A stretch of 64,000 nucleotides of DNA from Verrucomicrobiales bacterium (GTDB taxonomy: Bacteria > Verrucomicrobiota > Verrucomicrobiia > Limisphaerales > UBA11320): contig JAEUHE010000055.1 in assembly GCA_016793885.1 (NCBI GenBank), positions 50,402-114,401 on the forward strand, written 5' to 3'. The position numbers were made by a program, and so were the translations under genes. The stretch's first letter is position 1. The number at the start of each line of letters is the position of its first letter. The notes under the pieces were generated by a model that had not been told where the DNA came from, did not search any database, and saw only the letters and a list, made by a program, of their open reading frames with translations. Below, in pieces: positions 18,556 through 27,383 of the stretch.

Positions 18556-19443
18556 TCACCGTCCAGCTGCCGTCTGTTGCTTGTAGCGAATGCCGTACCA
18601 CTTTGCCCGCCAGGCAGTCATCGTGTCCAACATCTTCTCCGGAAGGTAGTCGGTGAGCTGATGATGCAGCTTGCCCTTCAACAGCAGCTCGCCCTTCCAG
18701 CTCAACGGAACAAAATACCGCGGAACCTCGACGCATTCGAACTTGTGGTTGATCTTGAACTCGCCAATCCCCCGTCGACTCCACATGCCGTAGTGCAGAT
18801 TCGGCACCTGCTTCTGGGCACAAATCTCCACCGCCTTGGCGATCAGCGCATTCGTCGGAGCTTTGTCCCGATGCGCCATCAAGGAGAGAATCTGCATCAA
18901 ATTCGCCACCTGGTTGCCGTGCACCAGCTTGATGAATCCGATCAGCTTGCCTTCAAAAAAGGCCCCGATGAACTCGCTCCTCTCCAGGTAGCTGGCATGG
19001 TCGCGCTTCAAGACCTCCAGGGTCTTGCCGTAGTGCTTGAACGGCTTGCCCTGGCGAAGCGGAGACTCATCGTAAAGGACCTTGATCCCCGCCACCAGCT
19101 CGTCGTTGAACTCGACCGTTCGAATCTCAACACCGGTCTTTGCGGCCTTGCGAACCATGTTCCGGGTTTTGTCCTTGAGGCTCTTCCACCAAGCCTCGTA
19201 GGTGGTGATCGGCATCACCGCGATCCGATCCGGCTCCACATGATACTGAAATCGCGGGGTGCGGTCCGCGACGCTCTGAAGAAAGGTAAACAGATCCGCA
19301 CGGCCGCCCGCCTCACGAAGCTTCTGAAAAAATGCCGGGGGATCCTGGATCGTGTCGTAATACTCCGCACGCAACCGGCCGCGTCTGAGAAGCTTTCCGG
19401 CGATCACCACTTCCTGATTGTCGATCGTCAAATTTGAACTCAT
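18556..19443 (-). CDS. GNAT/FemAB-type acyl- or aminoacyl-transferase
   Basis: A 295-residue protein of the GNAT-fold Acetyltransf_6/FemAB-like group. Seen: YEAWWKSLKDKTRNMVRKA with KTGVEIRTV (residues 82-110), the basic helix-strand typical of FemAB-like proteins; the GNAT strand pair FIGAFFEGKLIGFIKLV (158-174); the helix and strand of residues 197-220; and GIGEFKINHKF (225-235), like the FemAB C-terminal FK-x-x-F motif. Proteins of this group transfer acetyl groups or, in FemXAB/MurM, amino acids from aminoacyl-tRNA to cell-wall precursors. The tRNA-like element follows 80 bp downstream on the same strand, which makes an aminoacyl transfer role worth testing. Substrate not known. Confidence 0.8.
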   Translation of the reverse strand: MSSNLTIDNQEVVIAGKLLRRGRLRAEYYDTIQDPPAFFQKLREAGGRADLFTFLQSVADRTPRFQYHVEPDRIAVMPITTYEAWWKSLKDKTRNMVRKAAKTGVEIRTVEFNDELVAGIKVLYDESPLRQGKPFKHYGKTLEVLKRDHASYLERSEFIGAFFEGKLIGFIKLVHGNQVANLMQILSLMAHRDKAPTNALIAKAVEICAQKQVPNLHYGMWSRRGIGEFKINHKFECVEVPRYFVPLSWKGELLLKGKLHHQLTDYLPEKMLDTMTAWRAKWYGIRYKQQTAAGR

Positions 19444-19458
19444 AGGAATCTGCGCTGC

Positions 19459-20409
19459 CTAAGTCTGCGATGCTCGCGCTGCCACCTTCTCCGGCGTAGG
19501 CTCAGCCGGGCGAGCAAAGGGGAATAGCCTTCCGAAAACCTTCCGCAGGCGAACCATCTGCTCGCCGCGGTGGAACGCGATCAGTTCTTGAGAAACTGGC
19601 CGTTTCATACGGGTGATCATGGCCCAGAGGAAGCCGCTCAGAAAATAGAGACCACCGATCAGATAGGGCCGGTCCTTCATCTGAAAGCAACCCCGCAGCA
19701 GCTCCCAAAGCGGATGCCCGCCTACATAGTAGGCCTTCTGACCATAGCGAAAACGCACCATCAAGGGGTTGTCGTTGCCCGTCCCCAACTGACGATGATG
19801 CGAGCAACTCTTCTCAACATAGGTGCGGGTCTGCCAGCCTCGCATGCGGGCCGTGGTCACCGCTATCCAATCGATGGCCCCTCCCTTGATGGGTATGTAT
19901 CCGCCCACCTGCTCGAAGCACTTCCGGCGAAAAAGCTGACAGGCTCCGGAGACATGCTCCAGGTTGGCAAACTGATGGCCGTAGCTGTGGTTGTTGCCGG
20001 TGTCGGACTCCACGAAAGGCGTGCCCGTGACGCCGAGCTTCGGGTTGTCCACAAACTTGGAAGTCAGGAACTCCAGGTAATCAGGTTCGAAGGTGATGTC
20101 CGCATCGAGATTCCCAATCACATCGAACTCAAGGGACTTGAGCCTCTCGTACCCGGCATTGAAACAATTGGCCTTCGCCGCAAAAGTGCGGTCCCGGCGG
20201 TCGGGCATGCGGACGAGCTCGATCCATGAATGCTGCGCCGCATACCGTTGCACAATCTCGTCGGTCCGATCCGTAGATCCATCGCTGACGATCACCCACT
20301 TCTTCGGCAGCAGGGTCTGGGCGGCTACGGACCGGATCGTGTTCTCGATCAACGCCTCCTCGTTCCGGGCCGGAGTCACCAAAACATAACTGAGTCGTGA
20401 AGTGTTCAT
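19459..20409 (-). CDS. Glycosyltransferase family 2
   Basis: A 316-residue GT2 enzyme. The first strand LSYVLVTPARNEE, the VSDGSTDRTDEI segment and the metal-binding NLDADITF give a clear GT-A fold with DxD. GGYIPIKGGAIDW resembles the acceptor loop of polymer-elongating GT2 members. A single hydrophobic stretch near residue 255 (YLIGGLYFLSGFLWAMI) suggests membrane association. Its stop is 15 bp before the FemAB-like start, and its own start is 8 bp after the stop of the (alpha/alpha)6-type gene, so these are in one transcript. Confidence 0.92.
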   Translation of the reverse strand: MNTSRLSYVLVTPARNEEALIENTIRSVAAQTLLPKKWVIVSDGSTDRTDEIVQRYAAQHSWIELVRMPDRRDRTFAAKANCFNAGYERLKSLEFDVIGNLDADITFEPDYLEFLTSKFVDNPKLGVTGTPFVESDTGNNHSYGHQFANLEHVSGACQLFRRKCFEQVGGYIPIKGGAIDWIAVTTARMRGWQTRTYVEKSCSHHRQLGTGNDNPLMVRFRYGQKAYYVGGHPLWELLRGCFQMKDRPYLIGGLYFLSGFLWAMITRMKRPVSQELIAFHRGEQMVRLRKVFGRLFPFARPAEPTPEKVAARASQT

Positions 20410-20417
20410 GGGAAGGT

Positions 20418-21632
20418 TCAGCAGGAGAGATGGCCGCTAGGGCGATCCACATGTGCCACTAGATTCATCCGCGTGCCGTTGCAGGGCATTTTGCACAGAA
20501 GATGAGCCAGCGCCTTGAACATCGTGGCCTGCCCCCAATGGAAGTACGGGGTCCGCGCAATCATCATCGGATACTGGCGATAGTAGAAATAGCCGGTCGG
20601 ATCTTGCATCGTGGTGATGGTCCAACGGGCCACTTTCTGCGCCATCTCCAGCGCATCCGGATCGAGCTCAGAGAACAAGGCAAACGTGTCGATGGCCTGG
20701 GAAGCGCACTGAATATCCACCGGGAAAGTGTGGTTGTGATAGTACCTCGGCCGGCCGGTGTCTTCAAAAAACACGTCCTTGAAGTACTGATACCCCTTCA
20801 TCAAGTGCGGCTTGAAGGTTGTGTCCCCCGTCGCGTCGATGTAGCGCTTGATGTTGTCGAGATTGTACGCGGTGTGGAAATTATCGATCCAATGGAACGA
20901 TGGGTGCTCACCATACCACCAGGACCCGTCCTCACGCTGACGGCTGCAGGAGTAGAGCACCGCCTGACGAGCCAAATCGATGTATTCATCCTTCTTGGCG
21001 TGCTTCCATGTCCGGGCGAGCATGCCGGCTCCGAGCAAGCTGGAATTGTGGATGGAGCTTTGTTCGTATCCGACGTAGCTCAAGCAGGTGCCGGTCGCGG
21101 TCCGTTCCCGAGGAATGCTCTGAATCCAAGTGCAGATTCCCTTCGCCACCTCGAGCCAGCGCTCGTTCTGAGTTTGCTCGAAGGCTTCGAGAAACCCCTG
21201 CCCGATCAGACTGCTCCACACGATGGTAGGCTCGCCCTTCGGAATGCTGCCTCCCCGCGCGGAAAACTTGAAGTGGTTGCCCCAACTGTGTCCGGGGTAA
21301 GTGGTGGTGTGATTTTTATCGAGCCAGTCCAGACACGCCTCACCCTTCAACCGGTCCTCATCCCGTCGGAATTTCTGAAAGAGCAGCATATGCCCGAAGG
21401 CCATAAAGCCGCGTCCCTTGGTCGAATCCAAGGGCTTCACCCCCAGTACTGGCCGAAGATTGATGGGAAACTTCCAGATGATCTGCTGAAGAACGCGCTC
21501 GGCAAACAGATTGCCGAAGGTGAGCGGCGCAAGGAAGGATGTCTGCCCATCCCCGGGATCATAACCCTTGTAGTTGCGCTCTTCCACCCACTTCTGAACA
21601 GCAGTCAAGCTGGATTGAAAAGGTTCATTCAT
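20418..21632 (-). CDS. (alpha/alpha)6-barrel type protein of polysaccharide loci
   Basis: A 404-residue soluble protein without signal peptide. It shows regularly spaced helical pairs and aromatic motifs (YPGHSWGNHFKF, EDGSWWYGE, WIDNFHTAYNL, YFYYRQYP) of the six-hairpin glycosidase/terpenoid-cyclase-like toroid. Homologues in exopolysaccharide clusters are often mislabelled as delta-aminolevulinate dehydratase; none of the metal or Schiff-base motifs of that enzyme are present. Placed 8 bp before a glycosyltransferase and 56 bp after the deacetylase-glycosyltransferase fusion. It may be a lyase, epimerase or hydrolase acting on the sugar chain; the reaction is unknown. Confidence 0.7.
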   Translation of the reverse strand: MNEPFQSSLTAVQKWVEERNYKGYDPGDGQTSFLAPLTFGNLFAERVLQQIIWKFPINLRPVLGVKPLDSTKGRGFMAFGHMLLFQKFRRDEDRLKGEACLDWLDKNHTTTYPGHSWGNHFKFSARGGSIPKGEPTIVWSSLIGQGFLEAFEQTQNERWLEVAKGICTWIQSIPRERTATGTCLSYVGYEQSSIHNSSLLGAGMLARTWKHAKKDEYIDLARQAVLYSCSRQREDGSWWYGEHPSFHWIDNFHTAYNLDNIKRYIDATGDTTFKPHLMKGYQYFKDVFFEDTGRPRYYHNHTFPVDIQCASQAIDTFALFSELDPDALEMAQKVARWTITTMQDPTGYFYYRQYPMMIARTPYFHWGQATMFKALAHLLCKMPCNGTRMNLVAHVDRPSGHLSC

Positions 21633-21688
21633 AAACTCAAGCCAAACATTACCACGATCTTTTGTGCACGGTATGACCGTGACCCCGA

Positions 21689-23797
21689 CTACTTGTTCTT
21701 CCCGTCGATCAAACCATCCACCAAGGCGAGGTATTCCGTTTTCTTGCGACCCCAGCCGTTCTCAGCCACATAGCGATACCCATTGGATGCAAGTTGCTTC
21801 CTCAGGCCGGGACTGGAGGCGACCTCTAGCATCGCGTTCGCCAGATCCTCCACATTTTCGCTTTCGAAGAACCTCACTTCTTTCTCTGTGAAATAGAAGC
21901 TATCAATTTTAGTTCTCGAAACCACTACCGGCAAGCCTTGCGACATAAACTCCATGATCTTGGTGCTGTAGGCCTCATTGCCAAACGAGTTGGCCCGCTT
22001 GGGAACCACCCCGAGATCCGCCTCCGCCAGCAGCTCGGGAATCCGCTCCGTCGGCACCGGTGGATTTATCTTCACCTGGTCCGACAGATGCAACTCCTTG
22101 ACCAACTGCTCCAACGCCTCGCGCTGATCGCCCTTCCCGTAAACATGGAATTCTGCATTCGGCACCCGCTTGACGAAGAGGCTGAAGGCACGAATCGCCA
22201 GATCCAAACCCTGGTGCCACTGAAAGCCGCCCGGAAAGATAACGATGTAACGGTCGTCAAAGCGACGCCGGATACGCGGAGCAAACACACCCAAATCGAT
22301 GTAGTTGATGTACGTGGAACAGTGTTCCGGCTTCACCGACCGCTTGGTGATCTTGTCGTACCAAAGGTGGTTGGAAATGATAACGTGGTGGGAGAGCCCC
22401 GCACAGACCTTCTCCACGAGCAGGAGCGTCTTCTTGAGCAGGCTGTCAGGTCCGGTCTTAAATTTGCTCTCGAAGAACTCTGGGACGATGTCGTGAATAT
22501 CGAGAATGACCTTGGCGCCGGTGAGCCGGGGAAACAGCGCGCAGAACACCAGGAAATCAGGAACATTGTGAACATGGATGGCATCAAACCCATGGCGGAA
22601 ATGCCTTCCGGTTAGAACCGCGCCCGCACGCAGGCTGAACAGTAGAATCCTCCTCAGGTAGTCCCACTTCCCGCGCTCGTTGTGGAGCCGCGTCTGCAAA
22701 TGGGAGACGTGCACTCCCTCATGAAAACCATCTTTCTCCCCATCGCTGCCGTCGCCTAGAGAAAGCACTTCAACCTGATCCCCCCGATCAGCCAAAGCCG
22801 TCGCATAGCGCTTGATCCGATTGTCCGACTCGTAGTGGCTGTAGGCCACCATGCAGACATGCCGGCCGACCCGCTGGGGTCTCATCGGTCGCTGCGGCTT
22901 GCAATAGCGTGAGAGATCCTTGGCCAAACCGTGCCAGTATTCACCGGCATAGCGGTCCTGAATGTACCTCAGCAAGTCGCGATAATGGCTCGCCGGAAAC
23001 TCACCGGCCGGGGCATCTCCGCTGCCAAAGAAGACGTAGTCCGGGTGCACGTTGAGCAGGACCATCCCACCTTGCTTGGCCACCCAGTCCACCTTTTGCT
23101 TCCAAACATCGATCGTCTTCTCCTTAAGCACCGTAAAGAGCGTAAAATCCTGAACCAAGGTATAAGGCATCTCCATGTAGCCCCCTCCGGTCCGAGGGTT
23201 CGGCACCCAGAAGGGAAAGATGGTGTTCATGCCGTCGGGCTGTGGCTCGAAGGGATCCGTGTCGAAGGTGCTGGCGTCGTACTCGATCTCCAGATCGTGG
23301 ATCCAATCCAGATTGTGGTGCATGAAAGGCGACCGAAAACCGACCGCCTTCCAATCCTTCAGATACTCATTGATCCGCAACGCCCGGCTGCGAAAAATCT
23401 CACGAGAGCCATACAGCTTGCCATCGTGCTTGAGCCCGTGAACCCCCACTTCAAATCCGTGCGCCACCACCCGCTCCCGAAGCTCCTTCGGCGTGGTGTA
23501 GGCTTCGGGAACGAAGTTGAAGGAAGATTTGTAACCGAGGTCCTGCTCCAATCGCATCAACTGCTCGACCCTGGATACCCCCAAGGGGCCCTCCACATCA
23601 TGAGTGAGCACGACAGCGAAACGCTTTTGATCAGGCCACCCAGCCCAATTCTCGGGTGGCAGAAAGGAGGAGGCGCTAACCGGCCAGACCTGCTGGTGTG
23701 TCGACCGTTTAATGGAGGCGCGCAGCTGACGTGCCGAGATGCGCAACCACCAAGGCAACACCGGCTTCAGCCAATAGTATGCAGTTCGGGCGAACAT
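21689..23797 (-). CDS. Deacetylase-GT4 glycosyltransferase fusion
   Basis: A 702-residue two-domain protein. Residues about 60-300 are a polysaccharide-deacetylase fold: VLTHDVEG (H66, D67) supplies the catalytic and metal residues, VGVHGLKHDG gives H120-x3-H124, and GFRSPF follows. Residues about 311-700 are a GT4 glycosyltransferase: VCMVAYSHYESDNRIKR opening, IHVHNVPDF, PGGFQWHQGLDLAI and the E-x7-E region in NEAYSTKIMEFMSQG. No signal peptide is seen, so both activities should be cytoplasmic. One polypeptide could add an N-acetylated sugar and deacetylate it. The frame is continuous with no sign of frameshift. Confidence 0.88.
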   Translation of the reverse strand: MFARTAYYWLKPVLPWWLRISARQLRASIKRSTHQQVWPVSASSFLPPENWAGWPDQKRFAVVLTHDVEGPLGVSRVEQLMRLEQDLGYKSSFNFVPEAYTTPKELRERVVAHGFEVGVHGLKHDGKLYGSREIFRSRALRINEYLKDWKAVGFRSPFMHHNLDWIHDLEIEYDASTFDTDPFEPQPDGMNTIFPFWVPNPRTGGGYMEMPYTLVQDFTLFTVLKEKTIDVWKQKVDWVAKQGGMVLLNVHPDYVFFGSGDAPAGEFPASHYRDLLRYIQDRYAGEYWHGLAKDLSRYCKPQRPMRPQRVGRHVCMVAYSHYESDNRIKRYATALADRGDQVEVLSLGDGSDGEKDGFHEGVHVSHLQTRLHNERGKWDYLRRILLFSLRAGAVLTGRHFRHGFDAIHVHNVPDFLVFCALFPRLTGAKVILDIHDIVPEFFESKFKTGPDSLLKKTLLLVEKVCAGLSHHVIISNHLWYDKITKRSVKPEHCSTYINYIDLGVFAPRIRRRFDDRYIVIFPGGFQWHQGLDLAIRAFSLFVKRVPNAEFHVYGKGDQREALEQLVKELHLSDQVKINPPVPTERIPELLAEADLGVVPKRANSFGNEAYSTKIMEFMSQGLPVVVSRTKIDSFYFTEKEVRFFESENVEDLANAMLEVASSPGLRKQLASNGYRYVAENGWGRKKTEYLALVDGLIDGKNK

Positions 23798-24019
23798 GGT
23801 TTGATGGGCTAACGCGTCGGCAACTAACTTCGTCTACTGAGCGGGCGGCCGGCGTTCAGCCGCCGGCAAAGGTACAGGCTGCCGCCCTTGGTGTCAGCCC
23901 TGGCACATCGGCTGACTTGGCACTGGCGGCGTCACCGGTTTCCAACGGCCATGCCTGTGAAAACAACAAAGAGACATTGGCCAACAGTCAGTCAGGCATC
24001 CGCAACAGCGGGCTTCCGG

Positions 24020-26401
24020 TTACGGAAGCTCCTGGCTCAGGCTTTCCGGGACATACTGACGCGTCCGATTCAAAACGGCTCCCACGTGGGTTCCGGTATC
24101 GGACAAAATTTGCGCGGACTGGCGAAGCACTGCGGCATTGGTTCGCTCCGACTCAGCGACCACCAAAACCATGTCCATGAAGCGCGCCACTCGCGGTGCA
24201 ATGCTGGTCTGGCTCATGGGAGGCAGATCAAACAGAATATAGTCGTAACTGCTCAGCTTCAGCTTGGGCAGCAACCCCAGAAAACGCTTGTGCAGAATCT
24301 TCGGAAGATTGCCGGTCACATCCTGCTCGGAGACGACAAACAGGTTGTCCTGAACCTGGGCCTCGTTCCGCCGGCTGCCCTCCAGCACATCCACCAGACC
24401 TAGCTGAGGCTTGCCACGGAAGAACTGCTGAACCGCACCGCCGTCCTCTTTCATATCGACGACCAGGACATTCCCGTCGCCGCTGTTCGAGAGCGACGCC
24501 GCCAAGCCGGCGACCACCGTTGTGACCCCCGCCTCGGCATGACACCCGGTAATCCCGAGCAGCTTGGGCTTATGGGTCAGCTGGTGAGCATCGAAGAACG
24601 CGACCAAGCGGTCTCTGAGAGTCTCGAACAAGGGCTGAAGCTCGGCCGACTCGGTAACCGTAGGCAGCACCACCGGCATCACCTCACCTGCGGCAGCCGG
24701 CGAATCTGATGGGGCCTTGACAGCGGTAGGCTCACCTCCGGCAGGCAGTAGCTTGCGCGCCTTGGGAGACGCGAGTTCGGCGTTCTCGGGGATGGAAATG
24801 AACAACGGAACCCCAGCCTTCTTCTCCACTTCGGAGGGACGACGAATGCTCTGATCCAGGAACAGATCCAGAATAAAGGCCAGCAGCAGAGCAAAAGCAA
24901 ACGGAATAACCAACGCGGCCGCGCTGAGCTTCAACCGTTGTCCGGAGTCTTTCGCCGCCGTGGCTGGCGCCTGGACGAGACTCAGGTTCATCACCTTGCC
25001 CGGCCCCAGCGCCTCATCCACCGCCGCCTGATCCAGATTCTGTTGATAATAGCGGTACTTCGCTTCCTGCAGATCCTTGGTCCGCTTCAGGTCGCCTATT
25101 TTAATGTCCGCATCGACCAGTTCCGAGGCTTCGCGCTTGGACTGAGTCAGATAGTCACGCAGGGTGGCGATCTTCGCCTGCAAAGTCCCGATCCGGGAGG
25201 TTTCTCGTTGGATGGCCTCGGCGGGATTCAAGGCAATCTCAGCGCTGGTGCGGGCATACCCGCCGCTGGAGCTCGAACTGGCCGGCGTGATGCTCATCTG
25301 GAATTGGATGTTCGGAAAGGCCTTCCGCAACTCCTGAACCTGGCGATCGGACTCCACGATTAGGTTTCGCACCCGCTTCACCGCCGGATGGGCTTCGGTG
25401 TACTGCTTCAGCAAATCTTTCTCATGCTTCCTCACCAACTCCAGCTCCGACGTCAAGGCTCGGTAGGCATCCAATCTGTCCTGGGGAATCACAGCGAAGG
25501 CGGCGGCAACATTGGTAGGACCGAGCGGCGCAGAACCCGGATTGAGGTTTGCGGCGGAACCTTCCGCCGACGGCGCGGAGTTGGAAATCGACTGCGACGC
25601 GGCCGCAACGCCTTGCGTGGGCGTCAGGAATGCCAGCGAGACTTTGGCTTCGGCCAACTCGGTCTCAGCTGAGAGCAACTGCTCCGAGAGCTTGCTGATC
25701 CGATCCTGCAATGTCCGCTTGCTGTCCTCCACCGAGAGAATTCCCTGGTTGGTCTGGATCTGCACCAGCGCACTCTCCGTCTGAGTCAGAGACATCCGTA
25801 GCGCTTCTCGCTGGCGCTTGAGCACATCATCAAGCACTCCCGATTGGCGGTGGATCTCCACGTGCTTTTCCTGATAGGCCGCGACGAATTTCGTCAAAAT
25901 GGGCTGAACAATCTCGGGATCCGGATGAGTGAATGAGACCAGGATGATGTTGCTGCGCTTCGGGTTGATAGCAACCATCCCTTCCTTCAGGACGGCGGCC
26001 GCAGCCACCTTGTTCGTGCCGCCTCCAACCTTGGCCAGAATTCTCTCCGGCCCAAATTCCTGAGCCACTTGCAAAGCGAGGTCGAAGCTGTTGAAGATCT
26101 CCACCTCAGAACTCATGACGTTCTCACCATAGCGGTCCGGGGAGACCACCGTCGCATCCGAGCCGGTCGGTGAAATGGAGCGCTTCTCCATCACAAACCG
26201 CACCAGAATTTTGGCTTCGGAGGTGTACACCGGTTTGATCACGAGAAAGGCACACGTCGAAGCCACAATCCCGAGCAGCGCAAATCCCAGGATAAGCTTC
26301 CAGCGGCGGAACAGCGTGAAATAGATGTCGGTGAGACCAAAACCTTGCGGCTGGTCCGTCACATTTTTGAGGGCTTTTCCGCCCGCCTGATGTAAGGCCA
26401 T
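24020..26401 (-). CDS. Wzc-like chain-length protein with degenerate ATPase domain
   Basis: A 793-residue polysaccharide co-polymerase. The N-terminal Wzz domain has TM1 at about 36-57 (LILGFALLGIVASTC), a long periplasmic coiled-coil region and TM2 near residue 500. The C-terminal domain is BY-kinase/ParA-like, but Walker A reads GCHAEAGVTT, with Val where the catalytic Lys should be. Walker A' is VVDMKEDGG rather than the usual acidic D-x-D pattern, and there is no C-terminal tyrosine cluster. It is probably a non-phosphorylating chain-length regulator. The ATG at 26401 is preferred over a TTG at 26452. Confidence 0.87.
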   Translation of the reverse strand: MALHQAGGKALKNVTDQPQGFGLTDIYFTLFRRWKLILGFALLGIVASTCAFLVIKPVYTSEAKILVRFVMEKRSISPTGSDATVVSPDRYGENVMSSEVEIFNSFDLALQVAQEFGPERILAKVGGGTNKVAAAAVLKEGMVAINPKRSNIILVSFTHPDPEIVQPILTKFVAAYQEKHVEIHRQSGVLDDVLKRQREALRMSLTQTESALVQIQTNQGILSVEDSKRTLQDRISKLSEQLLSAETELAEAKVSLAFLTPTQGVAAASQSISNSAPSAEGSAANLNPGSAPLGPTNVAAAFAVIPQDRLDAYRALTSELELVRKHEKDLLKQYTEAHPAVKRVRNLIVESDRQVQELRKAFPNIQFQMSITPASSSSSGGYARTSAEIALNPAEAIQRETSRIGTLQAKIATLRDYLTQSKREASELVDADIKIGDLKRTKDLQEAKYRYYQQNLDQAAVDEALGPGKVMNLSLVQAPATAAKDSGQRLKLSAAALVIPFAFALLLAFILDLFLDQSIRRPSEVEKKAGVPLFISIPENAELASPKARKLLPAGGEPTAVKAPSDSPAAAGEVMPVVLPTVTESAELQPLFETLRDRLVAFFDAHQLTHKPKLLGITGCHAEAGVTTVVAGLAASLSNSGDGNVLVVDMKEDGGAVQQFFRGKPQLGLVDVLEGSRRNEAQVQDNLFVVSEQDVTGNLPKILHKRFLGLLPKLKLSSYDYILFDLPPMSQTSIAPRVARFMDMVLVVAESERTNAAVLRQSAQILSDTGTHVGAVLNRTRQYVPESLSQELP

Positions 26402-26837
26402 GTGTTTACGAGAAACGTTACGATTTACCGTCACCAAAAGCTGCTCACTCAAGATTCGCCGGGGGCTAGCAAACGATCCGCCTCACCCCGGCACCGTGAG
26501 AAACCACCGCCCGCCTGCCACCCCTGGAGATCCGTCCTGGGCGCAAGAGATGCTCCGACCACAATCTAGTAGCTTATCGTCAGAAGGAACTGACGGGTTA
26601 AGCTCAAATTCACCACTCCATGGACAGCACAGGCACCCGATCGCCCAACTCTTTGTCACTCTCAGGCCGATGATGTTCAATCGGGCGAGGCCGCTCAGCC
26701 AGCCAGGAAACCTTACAGAGTCTTCATATCCAACGGAATACAAACAGGATAGAAAAAATGCAACCCTATCCTGGCCGCCTGGGGGGCCAGAACCGACCGA
26801 TATCAGGGCAGCAGCCCCTTGCTCCGGGTGATACGAG
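26402..26837. other. 436-bp gene-free stretch upstream of the Wzc-like gene
   Basis: No credible coding frame is seen on either strand. Because it separates the Wzc-like gene from the acyltransferase gene upstream on the same strand, it may hold a secondary promoter for the main polysaccharide operon. The 9-mer TTACGATTT at 26418-26426, 17 bp from the Wzc start, also occurs at 29283-29291 upstream of the sugar transferase gene. No convincing -35/-10 pair could be assigned. Confidence 0.4.
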
Positions 26838-27380
26838 TTAGCTGGAAAGGGTTCGGAGAACCCGAGCCGGGTTGCCAGCCACAACCGCATAGGGTGGAAC
26901 GTCCTTCGTCACCACGCTTCCGGCACCCACGATGGCATGCTCCCCGATAGTAACGCCACAAAGTAGAGTGGCTCCCGATCCGATTGAGGCTCCCTTGCGC
27001 ACAACGGTTGGACGGCACTCCCAATCCGCTTCGGTTTGAAGCCCGCCTGCGCTGGTGGTCGCCCGAGGAAAGAGATCATTGATGAAGGTGACGGAATGCC
27101 CAACAAACACCTCGTCTTCGATGGTCACGCCCTCGCAGACAAAACTGTGGCTGGAAATCTTGCACCGGGCGCCGATCTTGGCGCCTTTCTGAATCTCGAC
27201 GAATGTGCCGATTTTCGTTTCGTCGCCGATCTCGCATCCGTAGAGGTTAACAAAACCGAAGAGCCGGACACCGCGACCCAAACGAACGTCGGGAGCGACC
27301 CGGAGGAAGGATTGATTTGCATCCATAGAAAGGACCACGGGACGGAGGTCTGCGACCGCGGCCCCATGGAAAGGATCCAT
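26838..27380 (-). CDS. Hexapeptide-repeat acyltransferase (WlbB/WbpD-like)
   Basis: A 180-residue left-handed beta-helix acyltransferase. Hexapeptide repeats run through GCEIGDETKIGTFVEIQKGAKIG and again near the end in VTIGEHAIVGAGSVVTKDVP, followed by the usual VVAGNPARV. The catalytic His is likely in SSHSFVCEG. It starts 3 bp after the stop of the Gfo/Idh/MocA gene. The pairing matches WlbA-WlbB / WbpB-WbpD, enzymes that build UDP-2,3-diacetamido uronic acids; an aminotransferase (WlbC) would be needed and is not seen in this window. Confidence 0.88.
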   Translation of the reverse strand: MDPFHGAAVADLRPVVLSMDANQSFLRVAPDVRLGRGVRLFGFVNLYGCEIGDETKIGTFVEIQKGAKIGARCKISSHSFVCEGVTIEDEVFVGHSVTFINDLFPRATTSAGGLQTEADWECRPTVVRKGASIGSGATLLCGVTIGEHAIVGAGSVVTKDVPPYAVVAGNPARVLRTLSS

Positions 27381-27383
27381 CTG

